From contig NZ_JAGYPJ010000001.1 in the NCBI RefSeq assembly GCF_018343695.1, forward strand, positions 1,375,001 to 1,439,000: a stretch of 64,000 nucleotides of DNA, given 5' to 3'. This stretch comes from Lederbergia citrisecunda. Its GTDB lineage: Bacteria > Bacillota > Bacilli > Bacillales > Bacillaceae_C. Made by a program: the position numbers and the translations under genes. Within the stretch, counting starts at the first letter, position 1. Every line of letters starts with the position of its first letter. This document shows positions 44,914 through 53,383 of the stretch, piece after piece. The notes beneath the pieces were generated by a model, which saw only the letters and a program-made list of their open reading frames with translations, was not told the DNA's origin and searched no databases.

Positions 44914-45327
44914 ATGGCAGTTAATGTTTATATGAATTTCAATGGAAATTGTCGCGAAGCTGTAGAATATTACGCTCAAATTTTTAACTTAGGAACTCCG
45001 GAAATTATGACTTTCGGAGATCAGCCTCCACATCCTGATTACCCACTACAGGATGAAATGAAGAATTTAGTCTTACACGCTCGTCTTAACATTTTTGACA
45101 GCGATGTTATGTTTTCCGACACGATGCCAGGCATGCCTTTTACTGTAGGCAATAACATCACCTTAGCGATTGTTAGTGACAAATTAGAAGAAATGAAAAC
45201 CGCATTCAAAAAACTGGCTGCGGATGGGAATGTTAAAATGGAGCTTCAAGAAACTTTTTTTAGTAAATCCTACGGTCAATTAATAGATAAGTTTGGAGTT
45301 TATTGGCAATTCAGCTACGATAGCTAA
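44914..45327 (+). CDS. VOC family protein (PhnB-like)
   Basis: A 137-residue glyoxalase/bleomycin-resistance-fold protein of the PhnB type: VNVYMNFNGNCREAVEYYAQ at the N-terminus, a metal-ligand-like His in NLVLHARL, FSDTMPGMPF, and YGQLIDKFGVYWQFSY at the end. PhnB-like proteins have no firm function despite the name; they are not evidence of phosphonate use. AAGGAG precedes the ATG. The gene ends at a bidirectional terminator. Confidence 0.87.
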   Translation: MAVNVYMNFNGNCREAVEYYAQIFNLGTPEIMTFGDQPPHPDYPLQDEMKNLVLHARLNIFDSDVMFSDTMPGMPFTVGNNITLAIVSDKLEEMKTAFKKLAADGNVKMELQETFFSKSYGQLIDKFGVYWQFSYDS

Positions 45328-45338
45328 GATAAAAAATA

Positions 45339-45371
45339 GGATATGGGATGGTAAAATACCATCCCATATCC
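45339..45371. terminator. Bidirectional terminator, VOC gene / corA
   Basis: GGATATGGGATGGT-AAAAT-ACCATCCCATATCC, a perfect 14-bp stem between convergent genes. Confidence 0.9.
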
Positions 45372-45375
45372 TTTC

Positions 45376-46326
45376 TTATTTAAACCAACCTTTCCGTTTA
45401 AACCAAACAAACATTCCACTCCCTATTATCACCATCACAAACAGAGTTCCAAAATATCCATACTTCAACTGCAATTCCGGCATATTCACAAAATTCATTC
45501 CGTAAATACCCGCAATAAAAGTTAATGGCATAAAAATAGTTGTAATAAGGGTGAGCACTTGCATAATACGATTTGTTTGATGTGCATTTAAGGATAAGTA
45601 ACTATCTCGAATATCCGTTGTTAGTTCACGATTTTCTTCAATCATCTCAGATAATTTGACTAAGTGGTTGTGGATATCAGTAAAATATTCCATTTTGGGA
45701 CGAAATTCTTTTAAACGTTCAGAATTTATTATTCGATATACGAGATCCCGCATCGGCGATATGACATGGCGAATTGATAGTAAATCATGCCTTGTATCAT
45801 ATAGATCTTGCAGTAACAGACGCATTGGTCTTCGATTAGAATTTTCGTCAATATCATTTAGTACGTCCTCAATTTTTTCAACTAGAGGAAAATAATTATC
45901 AACGATTTCATCAAGAACATGATATAAAACTTGAATAGGATCCCAATTCTCCATACTCGTGGCTTTGATGATACGATCCCAAACTTTATCTATTTCCGTT
46001 GAACTTTCTTGATGAAAAGTGGCAATATATTTTTCGCTTAAGAAAAAATTGACTTCTTCTCTTTTAAGGCATTCCTCTTTTATTGCTTGGGCAACAAAAA
46101 AGAAGTGTTCATCATAATAATCTAACTTTGGCCTTTGAATATCGTTAATACAGTCTTCAATTGCCAAAGGATGAAAATGCAACGGATTTTTTAATAATTT
46201 TATCTCCTCCTCGGTTGGCCGATCAAAATCGAGCCAATACCAAAGATAATCCCCGTTAAGCAATTCCTTAATTCCAATATTCATTTGACATTCATTATTT
46301 TTATTAATGGCAATTGATCTTATCAT
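45376..46326 (-). CDS. corA: CorA family magnesium/divalent cation transporter
   Basis: A 316-residue protein with a long cytoplasmic domain (residues 1-250) and two C-terminal transmembrane helices. The signature GMN sits in IAGIYGMNFVNMPEL at the pore entrance, and the C-terminus is basic (WFKRKGWFK), as usual. WYWLDFDRPTEEE and HFHPLAIEDC are conserved N-domain blocks. Transports Mg2+ or related cations as a pentamer. Single gene. Confidence 0.93.
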   Translation of the reverse strand: MIRSIAINKNNECQMNIGIKELLNGDYLWYWLDFDRPTEEEIKLLKNPLHFHPLAIEDCINDIQRPKLDYYDEHFFFVAQAIKEECLKREEVNFFLSEKYIATFHQESSTEIDKVWDRIIKATSMENWDPIQVLYHVLDEIVDNYFPLVEKIEDVLNDIDENSNRRPMRLLLQDLYDTRHDLLSIRHVISPMRDLVYRIINSERLKEFRPKMEYFTDIHNHLVKLSEMIEENRELTTDIRDSYLSLNAHQTNRIMQVLTLITTIFMPLTFIAGIYGMNFVNMPELQLKYGYFGTLFVMVIIGSGMFVWFKRKGWFK

Positions 46327-46461
46327 TGTTTCTCCTATTCGTTCAAGCCAGTTACAAGTATTTTAACTCTTTTACATATGAAACACACTTCTAAAGAATT
46401 AGTACAACTTATCTTTGAATATTTTATCGTAATAACTATAACCAAAAGGAGAGAGAAATAG

Positions 46462-46959
46462 GTGAAATATAAGTTAATTGGAGAGAACGAACATGCTCTT
46501 CTAGAAAAGATTGCTAATGCTATAGAAAATGGCATGGCTGCAAAAGAAGTAGTTTGTTCTATTACAACTGGATTTCGTAAAGTTCCTTCGATACGTACTG
46601 CTCCTGGTCTTAATCCGTACCATGCTTCAGTTGCTGATATCGGTTATGGCTTTGATTCTGTTCATGGAACGATTAACAGGTTATGTAAAGGTGAAATCTT
46701 TCCTTTTCCTAAGGAAATGCTTGTTCTTGATCTTGATACGTTGAGAATAAGCGCAAAGCAATTAAGTCCAAATTTCGAACTTGCCGTAAAACGAGCCTCT
46801 CCGGATGTTTATCATTTAGTTGAACAAAGTCGAATATTAAATCAGCAAATTACTGAAACAATTAACGAAACAAATAGGTTAGGCAAAATTCTCCTCGGTT
46901 CAGAATGGAAAGTGATTCGTTCAAAAATAAAAAATATCCAAGCAATTCCTCGCCTTTAA
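46462..46959 (+). CDS. Hypothetical protein, paralogue of the downstream split gene
   Basis: A 165-residue soluble protein of unknown family starting with GTG 46462 after AAAAGGAGAG. Residues 58-100 (YHASVADIGYGFDSVHGTIN onward to ISAKQL) align with FYRAVSEISYGYAGVRGGVR and ERIAKQI of the next two frames, so the locus holds at least two related proteins. It shows neither a membrane segment nor a known catalytic motif. It lies 18 nt before the next gene, so they are probably co-transcribed, upstream of the B12-controlled nrd operon. Confidence 0.7.
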   Translation: MKYKLIGENEHALLEKIANAIENGMAAKEVVCSITTGFRKVPSIRTAPGLNPYHASVADIGYGFDSVHGTINRLCKGEIFPFPKEMLVLDLDTLRISAKQLSPNFELAVKRASPDVYHLVEQSRILNQQITETINETNRLGKILLGSEWKVIRSKIKNIQAIPRL

Positions 46960-46977
46960 AATAATGGGGGTGTAAAA

Positions 46978-47250
46978 ATGTCTGACTTTCGACCGATGAA
47001 ATTAAGTGAGGAGGAACAAAAACGCTTATTTGCCTGGTGGCAAACAATGGAATCTGCAAAATTAGTCGTTCAACACTTATGTTCACTCGTAAGCGAACTA
47101 AGATTAAACCCTGAATCCAGTCATGCAGATGGAATGATACTTTTTTATCGTGCCGTTTCTGAAATATCATATGGCTACGCGGGTGTTAGAGGAGGAGTTC
47201 GTAGAGCATTGACGACAGAATATGGTGATGTGTCAAAGTTTTGCCCCTAA
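46978..47250 (+). CDS. Hypothetical protein, N-terminal part of a probably split gene
   Basis: A 90-residue reading frame with a good ribosome site (GGGGGTG) and the conserved SYGYAGVRGGVRRA segment seen in the paralogue upstream. It stops at TAA 47248-47250 in the context TGC CCC TAA. A +1 shift on CCC joins it directly to the next frame, giving a protein of about 160 residues, the size of the upstream paralogue. So this may be a frameshifted pseudogene, a programmed frameshift, or two overlapping genes. Function unknown. Confidence 0.65.
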   Translation: MSDFRPMKLSEEEQKRLFAWWQTMESAKLVVQHLCSLVSELRLNPESSHADGMILFYRAVSEISYGYAGVRGGVRRALTTEYGDVSKFCP

Positions 47251-47461
47251 ATTTTCAGTAGATGCTAAAATTCTTCTCGAACGAATCGCAAAGCAAATAT
47301 CAGGTGAAAGTTCCCTAGTTATCATAAATCAAATTAGGGAAACTCTGTCTGAAAATGACATCATGTTAATCGAATTAGAAAAAAAAGCACAAGAATTTTT
47401 TGGTAAAGAAGCTTTTGATCATATAAACTTTACCATCATTCAGGATATGTCTATGTATTAA
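47222..47461 (+). CDS. Hypothetical protein, C-terminal part of a probably split gene
   Basis: Reading frame of up to 79 codons overlapping the previous one by 29 nt in the +1 frame. No convincing ribosome site precedes ATG 47222. From PKFSVDAKILLERIAKQISG onward it aligns with the C-terminal half of the upstream paralogue (the DTLRISAKQL region), which supports it as the continuation of the 46978 frame rather than an independent gene. The remaining residues are helical and charged. Confidence 0.5.
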   Translation: MVMCQSFAPKFSVDAKILLERIAKQISGESSLVIINQIRETLSENDIMLIELEKKAQEFFGKEAFDHINFTIIQDMSMY

Positions 47462-47477
47462 TCCTATTATTTTATAG

Positions 47478-47506
47478 TTGATATTCTCAAACTCACATGC
47501 TATTAT
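47478..47506 (+). promoter_or_regulatory. Sigma-A promoter of the nrd operon
   Basis: TTGATA, exactly 17 nt, TATTAT: five of six consensus bases in each box. Transcription would begin near 47513, about 60 nt ahead of the cobalamin aptamer. Confidence 0.65.
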
Positions 47507-47573
47507 CAATATCGATACTATATTTAGTACCTATATTAAATTTTAATACTATATATTGAATTGCAACGAGTGA

Positions 47574-47755
47574 AGGTGCCCATTCAGGGCTTAAAAGGGA
47601 ATCTGGTGAAAGACCGGAACTGTCCCCGCAACTGTAAATGCGTACGAAAGGGAAATGCCACTGTATCGATTTGCTTCACGGCTTCGGTACGGGAAGGACC
47701 CTACTAGGATGATGCATAAGTCAGGAGACCTGCCTTACTTGTCTGAGTTTCAATT
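47574..47755 (+). promoter_or_regulatory. Cobalamin (B12) riboswitch
   Basis: Aptamer with the conserved blocks AGGTGCC, GGGAATCTGGTGAAAGACCG, GAACTGTCCCCGCAACTGT, and the B12 box AGTCAGGAGACCTGCC. Behind it, ACGATAG (47779-47785) can pair with CTATCGT (47809-47815), a helix extended by GAT/ATC that overlaps the base of the terminator at 47819, as expected for an antiterminator. Binding of adenosylcobalamin should lower expression of nrdE downstream. Confidence 0.93.
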
Positions 47756-47818
47756 CTTCGGGGATTGGGAAGATGAAACGATAGTGAAAACATGTTTTTT
47801 CCATTTTCCTATCGTTTG

Positions 47819-47847
47819 ATCCGCTCCATTCCTGAGCGGATTTTTTT
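47819..47847 (+). terminator. Riboswitch expression-platform terminator
   Basis: ATCCGCTC-CATTCCT-GAGCGGAT followed by TTTTTTT, about 100 nt before nrdE. Confidence 0.9.
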
Positions 47848-47950
47848 ATTTTCAAGGCTTTGTTAAAGCATATAGTTGATTTTTCATCTATGTCGATAGA
47901 AGCCTATACTAGTTTAACAAAGTCATTATGAAAAAAGAAAGGTGAATGAA

Positions 47951-50215
47951 ATGACAACGATATCGAAAGAACAAGGAAATCGATCATTAGCATTTGATAG
48001 AAAGCGATTAGAGGGCTTTATAAAACGAGTTACGTCGATTAATTCAAATGAATTCAACGAAAAAATCTATAGAAGTATAGAAGCAAGAGATGAATATAAG
48101 GCAGAGCACATTACCTCCCTTCTTATCAAAACCGCATTGGAAAATGTTGATGAGGTCAACACACAATGGACTTTTGATGCTGCTAAAATCTATCTTCAAA
48201 GCTTGTATAATAATGCAAGCGTAAACCGTTCTTACGATAAAGAACTAAAATATGGAGATTTTTATGGTCTATTAAAAACACTAGCTGGTAAAGGCATTTA
48301 TTCTCCTAATATATTAGAAAAATATAGTAGAGAAGAAATTATCGAGTTATCCAATTTAATAGAGCCAGATCGTGACTTACTATTTGATTACATTGGATTG
48401 CATACATTAGCCACAAGGTATCTTGCAACCGATCATGAAAAAAATACATACGAACTTCCGCAAGAACGTTGGCTTGTTATTGCAATGCATCTGATGCAAG
48501 ACGAGCCAACGAGCCAACGTTCGCACTTAGTTGCGGAAAGCTACTGGGCGCTATCTAATCTATATATGACCGTCGCAACTCCTACCTTAGCGAATGCTGG
48601 CCTTGCCCACGGACAGTTATCGAGTTGTTTTATCGATACTGTTGAGGATTCATTAATGGGTATTTATAACAGTAATACCGATGTAGCAAGGCTTTCCAAA
48701 GATGGTGGTGGTATTGGTGTTTATATGGGGAAAGTCAGAAGTCGCGGCAGTTCCATAAAAGGATTTAAAGGTGCGTCATCTGGTTGTATTCCTTGGATTA
48801 AACAACTAAATAATACAGCAGTTAGTGTTGATCAACTTGGTCGTAGAAAAGGCGCCATTGCTGTTTATTTAGATGTTTGGCATGCAGATATATTATCATT
48901 TTTGGATTTGAAGTTGAACAACGGAGATGAGAGACAAAGAGCACATGATATTTTTACAGGAGTATGCTTACCGGACCTTTTCATGGAACAAGTGGAAAGA
49001 CGCGGCGATTGGTACTTATTTGACCCTCATGAAGTTAAAAATGTAATGGGATATGCTCTTGAAGATTTTTATGATGAGAAAAAAGGACAAGGTTCTTTTA
49101 GAGAAAAATATGAAGAATGTGTCCAACATAACTCATTAAGTAAAACAAAAATACCTGCGATAAAAATCATGGCCAGAATTATGAAATCACAGCTTGAAAC
49201 TGGAACACCATTTATGTTTTATCGTGATGAAGTAAATAGAAAAAATCCAAATAAACATGTAGGGATGATATATTCAAGTAATTTGTGTACAGAAATCATG
49301 CAAAATATGTCCCCTACTATTCAATATGACGAAACAGTAGATGGCGATACAATCATCACATATAAAAAAGCAGGCGATTTTGTTGTGTGCAACCTCTCTT
49401 CCATTAATCTTGGGAAGGCTGTACCGGAGGATGTTTTAGAACGTCTTATTCCTATTCAAGTTAGAATGCTTGATAATGTAATTGACTTAAATACGATTGA
49501 CGTAAAGCAAGCGACGATCACAAACAAAAAATATAGAGCGATTGGATTGGGTACTTTTGGCTGGCATCACCTGTTGGCACTGAAAAAAATTAAATGGGAA
49601 TCCCAAGATGCGGTAAATTTTGCAGATGAATTATATGAACGCATCTCCTTTTTATCCATTAAAGCTAGTGTAGAATTAGCGAAAGAAAAAGGCTCATACT
49701 CTAAATTTACTGGCAGCGATTGGCAAACAGGAGATTATTTCAAACAGCGTGGATATATAGAAGGTGAAAAGAAGGATGATTGGAAGCAATTAATGAAAGA
49801 AGTTGGCGAAAACGGTTTAAGGAACGGCTATTTAATGGCTGTCGCTCCAAATTCCAGTACTTCAGTCATCGCTGGATCTACTGCTAGCATCGACCCAATT
49901 TTCAAACCGTTCTACCATGAGGAAAAGAAAGATTATAAGCTACCTGTTGTTGCTCCAAATTTGGATCACAATACGTATGATATTTATCGACGTTCAGCTT
50001 ACATCGTAGATCAGCGCTGGTCTATTTTACAAAATGCGGCGAGACAACGTCATATCGATCAGTCGATTTCATTTAATTTCTATGTGCCAAATCATATTAA
50101 AGCACAGGTAATGCTCGATTTACATTTACAAGCATGGGATTCAGGATTAAAAACAACATACTACGTCCGTTCCACTGCTTCGGACATTGAGGAATGTGAG
50201 TGGTGCGAGTCTTAA
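47951..50215 (+). CDS. nrdE: Class I ribonucleotide reductase alpha subunit
   Basis: Catalytic subunit reducing ribonucleotides to deoxyribonucleotides. About 754 residues. Active-site parts: SSCFIDTVEDS (first redox Cys), the core YSSNLCTEIMQNMSPT with the thiyl Cys and Glu, VVCNLSSINLGK with the second redox Cys, PNSSTSVIAGSTASIDPIF, and the C-terminal CEWCES thiol pair for thioredoxin. ATG 47951 is 8 nt after GAAAGG; an in-frame GTG at 47942 overlaps that site. The gene lies behind a cobalamin riboswitch and leads the nrdE-flavodoxin-nrdF operon. Confidence 0.93.
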   Translation: MTTISKEQGNRSLAFDRKRLEGFIKRVTSINSNEFNEKIYRSIEARDEYKAEHITSLLIKTALENVDEVNTQWTFDAAKIYLQSLYNNASVNRSYDKELKYGDFYGLLKTLAGKGIYSPNILEKYSREEIIELSNLIEPDRDLLFDYIGLHTLATRYLATDHEKNTYELPQERWLVIAMHLMQDEPTSQRSHLVAESYWALSNLYMTVATPTLANAGLAHGQLSSCFIDTVEDSLMGIYNSNTDVARLSKDGGGIGVYMGKVRSRGSSIKGFKGASSGCIPWIKQLNNTAVSVDQLGRRKGAIAVYLDVWHADILSFLDLKLNNGDERQRAHDIFTGVCLPDLFMEQVERRGDWYLFDPHEVKNVMGYALEDFYDEKKGQGSFREKYEECVQHNSLSKTKIPAIKIMARIMKSQLETGTPFMFYRDEVNRKNPNKHVGMIYSSNLCTEIMQNMSPTIQYDETVDGDTIITYKKAGDFVVCNLSSINLGKAVPEDVLERLIPIQVRMLDNVIDLNTIDVKQATITNKKYRAIGLGTFGWHHLLALKKIKWESQDAVNFADELYERISFLSIKASVELAKEKGSYSKFTGSDWQTGDYFKQRGYIEGEKKDDWKQLMKEVGENGLRNGYLMAVAPNSSTSVIAGSTASIDPIFKPFYHEEKKDYKLPVVAPNLDHNTYDIYRRSAYIVDQRWSILQNAARQRHIDQSISFNFYVPNHIKAQVMLDLHLQAWDSGLKTTYYVRSTASDIEECEWCES

Positions 50216-50643
50216 TTTGTTATGCAAGTTTTAGCGGAAATACGAAAGAAACAGCAGAATTGATTGCAGAAACGTTAATGAAAGAGCAATATGATATCAA
50301 GCTATATAGGATTGGGACTGGACAGATTCCAGATCCCTCCCTTTTTGATGTTATGATGATCGGTTCCTTTACATGGGCTAAAGGTGCAACACCAAATGAT
50401 GTGAAAGACTTCGTATATGAGATTGGCTATAAGCCTCCCCACGTTTATGTTTTTGGAACGGGAGATACACAATTTGGCGGTGATTATTTATTTTGCAATG
50501 CAGTTGAAAAACTAGCAAAATTTTACAATTCATCGTACGAACCATTAAAAATTGAACAAAGTCCAAGAGGATCTCAAGAATCAAAAGTGATAGCTTGGAC
50601 GAAAGGAGTTATTAAACATTGTCAACTGTACTTGATAAAGTAG
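50203..50643 (+). CDS. Flavodoxin-family protein in the NrdI position
   Basis: A 146-residue flavodoxin-like protein: FMN phosphate loop YASFSGNTKETAELI, then MIGSFTWAKGATPNDV and VFGTGDTQFGGDYLFCNAV around the isoalloxazine. It is longer and more flavodoxin-like than the canonical about 130-residue NrdI, but sits between nrdE and nrdF where NrdI supplies the oxidant for the metal-tyrosyl radical cofactor. Start GTG 50203 (GAGGAA 8 nt upstream) overlaps the nrdE end; its own end overlaps nrdF by 25 nt. Role as reductant or activase is inferred. Confidence 0.85.
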   Translation: MRVLICYASFSGNTKETAELIAETLMKEQYDIKLYRIGTGQIPDPSLFDVMMIGSFTWAKGATPNDVKDFVYEIGYKPPHVYVFGTGDTQFGGDYLFCNAVEKLAKFYNSSYEPLKIEQSPRGSQESKVIAWTKGVIKHCQLYLIK

Positions 50644-51659
50644 TTATTTTAGAACCAATGAATCCAAACAAATCAACAGCACTTTTTGGTGGAAAAGCGA
50701 GTGGGATACTTAATTGGAATGATCTTGCTTACCCTCATTTTTACAATCATCGTGAACAAATTCGGGCACTTTTCTGGCGTGCGAGTGAAGTCGATATGTC
50801 TGCGGATATAAAACAGTTTCCGAACCTATCCAATGAGGAAAGAAACGCATTTTTAAAAATTATTGGTCTGCTTGCAACTTTAGACGGACCACAAACAGAT
50901 ATAGCAGCTAGAATATCCCACTACTCAACTGATCCATCTGTAAAATCGATCATGGCTACTATAGCAGATCAGGAAAGTGAACATAATCATAGCTATGCGT
51001 ATGTACTCTCTTCTGTAACAAATTTGATTGAACAAAATGAATCATTTGAAACTGGACGTAAAGACGAGATTCTATTAAAACGAAACGAACGCATCATGGA
51101 AGTTTACAATGAATTCGCGGCAAATCCAAGCATTTTAAATGTATTAAAAGCGACGGTTTATACTTCCCTTCTCGAAGGACTATTCTTTTATTCTGGATTT
51201 GCTTTCTTTTATAACCTTGCACGAAATCAAAAAATGGTTGGTACTTCGACGATGATCTCTTATATTAATCGAGATGAACTACAGCACGGTCGATTTATTA
51301 GTGACTTGTTCCGAGCCACGCTTGCTGAAAACCCAGAGTACAACACAAAAGAGTTTACGGATTGGGTATATGATCAGTTTAGACATTCAGTTGAACAAGA
51401 AACAATTTGGAGCAGGTATGTACTCGGTGAAATTGACGGCATCGATTTAGTAGAGATGGAAGGATATATTAAATATCGTGCCAATAAAATGCTTAGACTT
51501 CTGGGGTTAAGTGATATATACGAAGACTATACAGATAATCCAATGAAATGGATTCGTGCTTATGTAGATAATTTCGATGATACTAAAACAGATTTCTTCG
51601 AACAAAAATCACGTCAATATACAAAAACGAGTGACTTGAATGGATTCGATGAGTTGTAA
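50619..51659 (+). CDS. nrdF: Class I ribonucleotide reductase beta subunit
   Basis: Radical-generating subunit of 346 residues, starting with TTG 50619 behind AAAGGAG. All metal ligands can be placed: Asp89 (TLDGPQTD), Glu119 and His122 (QESEHNHSY), Glu186 (LLEGLFF), Glu220 and His223 (RDELQHGRF). Tyr126, four residues after His122, is the expected radical tyrosine, so this is not a Tyr-less subclass. The C-terminal tail ends NGFDEL, for binding to alpha. Metal (Mn or Fe) cannot be told from sequence; the flavodoxin neighbour suggests a class Ib-like Mn cofactor. Confidence 0.92.
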   Translation: MSTVLDKVVILEPMNPNKSTALFGGKASGILNWNDLAYPHFYNHREQIRALFWRASEVDMSADIKQFPNLSNEERNAFLKIIGLLATLDGPQTDIAARISHYSTDPSVKSIMATIADQESEHNHSYAYVLSSVTNLIEQNESFETGRKDEILLKRNERIMEVYNEFAANPSILNVLKATVYTSLLEGLFFYSGFAFFYNLARNQKMVGTSTMISYINRDELQHGRFISDLFRATLAENPEYNTKEFTDWVYDQFRHSVEQETIWSRYVLGEIDGIDLVEMEGYIKYRANKMLRLLGLSDIYEDYTDNPMKWIRAYVDNFDDTKTDFFEQKSRQYTKTSDLNGFDEL

Positions 51660-51669
51660 TAAAAACTAA

Positions 51670-51693
51670 AAAACTGCCCCTAGAGGCAGTTTT
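51670..51693. terminator. Bidirectional terminator, nrdF / csp
   Basis: AAAACTGCC-CCTAGA-GGCAGTTTT between convergent genes. Confidence 0.85.
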
Positions 51694-51707
51694 TGTTTGT
51701 GAACTTA

Positions 51708-51908
51708 TTATAGTTTAACAACGTTTTCTGCTTGTGGTCCACGTTGTCCTTCAACGATTTCAAATTCAACTTGTTGACCTTCGTCAAGAGTTTTGTAACC
51801 TTCTCCTTGAATAGCGCTGAAGTGAACGAATACGTCGTTTCCGCCTTCAACTTCGATGAAGCCGAATCCTTTTTCACTGTTAAACCATTTTACTGTACCT
51901 GTTGCCAT
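51708..51908 (-). CDS. cspD: Cold-shock protein (CspD-like)
   Basis: A 66-residue single OB-fold RNA chaperone: [20 protein letters not shown] contains RNP1 (KGFGFIEV), followed by RNP2 VFVHF, and it ends AENVVKL as in B. subtilis CspD. The start ATG 51908 follows GGAGG at nine bases. The predicted transcript begins near 52004, giving a leader of about 95 nt, typical of cold-shock genes. Assignment as CspD rather than CspB/C is tentative. Confidence 0.93.
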   Translation of the reverse strand: MATGTVKWFNSEKGFGFIEVEGGNDVFVHFSAIQGEGYKTLDEGQQVEFEIVEGQRGPQAENVVKL

Positions 51909-52454
51909 GCGTAAAAACCTCCAAAAATTTTTTAATATGTTACTCATATTTACGGTGTAAATAAAAATTCACATATTATAAGCAATACCCACAATAAGGA
52001 GTAGATATTCATTATAACATGTGAATTTAACTCCATACATATTCATTACTATTAAATAACTAGGTAATACAGGATAAAACGAAATGATCTTACATAATTC
52101 AAAACAACGAAAGCCCTTCCTCTCTCCCGTCCTTACGGTTCCAAGACCGTGCCAGTGAGATTTGTATTAATCAAACAATGGTTAGATCTATTCAACCATT
52201 GGAGAAAAAGGATTCCATATCTATTACTAGATATTATAACTAATAAGTTAACCTAATCATACATGAGATATATATAAAAAGCAAGAAAATGGGCAAAATC
52301 TTTTTTCGTCTTTTTTCGTCAAAAAGTCCGATGCCTCAAGGCTTTAATCGACCTCTTAAACTAATGCTGCTACCAAAAGCATAAATTAACTTTATCTATT
52401 TTACCCATTTAATTTAGCTTTAAACATATATAAATTTTTTAATTTTTATATAAA
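51909..52454. other. Long csp upstream region
   Basis: No gene. Contains the csp leader and promoter, and further upstream two hairpins read on the minus strand: CAATGGTT / AACCATTG (near 52176-52201) and ACGGT-CTTGGA-ACCGT followed by a purine-rich AAGGACGGGAGAGAGGAAGG (near 52110-52150). A direct repeat CTTTTTTCGT occurs at 52300-52320. The rest is AT-rich and unassigned. Confidence 0.5.
52011..52019 (-). promoter_or_regulatory. Extended -10 promoter element of csp
   Basis: On the minus strand TGTTATAAT: a perfect TATAAT with the TGn extension. The -35 region is poor. It predicts a start near 52004. Confidence 0.45.
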
Positions 52455-53279
52455 TTATGCTTCTTTCTTTGTAGCTCTTTTTCGTTTTGCAGGCTGTTTA
52501 GAAACTGGCTTTGTTCTATCAATAGAAGCTTGTAGAGCCGCCATTAAATCAGTCATTGGTGCAGCAGTTTCTTTCTCTTTTACCGTTACAAGTTCCTTTC
52601 CATTGCGTTTTGCTTCTATTAATTGTAACACTTTATTTCTATATTCATCCTCGTAATTTTCGGGTTGAAAAGTAGTCGTTAATTGATCAATTAATAAGAT
52701 AGCCGTATCTATTTCTTTCTTTGTAACTTGATCCTCCACTGGTACATTAGGTACATCCGAAGCTTTTCGAACTTCATCCGGATAATGAATCGTTTCCATT
52801 ACTAGTGTATCTTTATATACTCGGATAACGGCCAATTGCTCTTTTGAGCGAATCATTATTTTAGCGATTCCTACTTTTTCTGATAATGTCAATGCTTTTC
52901 GTAGTAGTCCGTATGCTTTGACTCCTCCCCCATCCGGAGACATATAATAGCTGCGGTTGAAATAAATTGGATCAATTTCATTCAATTTAATAAAATCAAT
53001 CATTTCCACTGCCTTTTCCCCTGTTGCATTGCTAAGCTCCTGCAATTCGTCTTCTTCGACAATGACAAATTGTCCTTTTGATATTTCATATCCTTTTACA
53101 ATTTCCTTTATGTCTAATTCTCGTTCACATGAAGGGCAGATTTTTTCATATTTTATCGGAGTGTGGCATTTTTCATGAAGTGAACGAAACTTAACATCTT
53201 TATCTTCTATTGCAGCATGAAGCTTTATAGGAATATTTACAAGGCCGAAACTAATACTACCTTTCCACATCGTATGCAT
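52455..53279 (-). CDS. ku: Ku protein, non-homologous end joining
   Basis: DNA-end-binding homodimer subunit. About 274 residues: the Ku core starts MWKGSISFGLVNIPIKLH, has the Cys pairs CHTPIKYEKICPSC that mark bacterial Ku, PIYFNRSYYMSPD, and a basic C-terminal tail (KQPAKRKRATKKEA) that binds DNA and recruits LigD. ATG 53279 follows GAGGTG at about 7 nt. It is divergent from ligD with about 100 nt between starts. In B. subtilis the pair (YkoV/YkoU) repairs breaks in germinating spores. Confidence 0.95.
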   Translation of the reverse strand: MHTMWKGSISFGLVNIPIKLHAAIEDKDVKFRSLHEKCHTPIKYEKICPSCERELDIKEIVKGYEISKGQFVIVEEDELQELSNATGEKAVEMIDFIKLNEIDPIYFNRSYYMSPDGGGVKAYGLLRKALTLSEKVGIAKIMIRSKEQLAVIRVYKDTLVMETIHYPDEVRKASDVPNVPVEDQVTKKEIDTAILLIDQLTTTFQPENYEDEYRNKVLQLIEAKRNGKELVTVKEKETAAPMTDLMAALQASIDRTKPVSKQPAKRKRATKKEA

Positions 53280-53383
53280 ATTCTCACCTCTATCATGATT
53301 TTCCATAGTTTATACTAATGAAAAAAATACATTCGCATAGAATACATGATGTGGATATTTACTTATATGAGGTGTAACTTGAT

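Noticed and set aside
44914-45327. Phosphonate metabolism gene phnB
   Set aside because: PhnB-like VOC proteins lack demonstrated phosphonate function and there are no phn neighbours.
52100-52170. Riboswitch or ncRNA upstream of csp
   Set aside because: Only a 5-bp hairpin and a purine-rich run are visible; insufficient for a call, so only described as spacer content.
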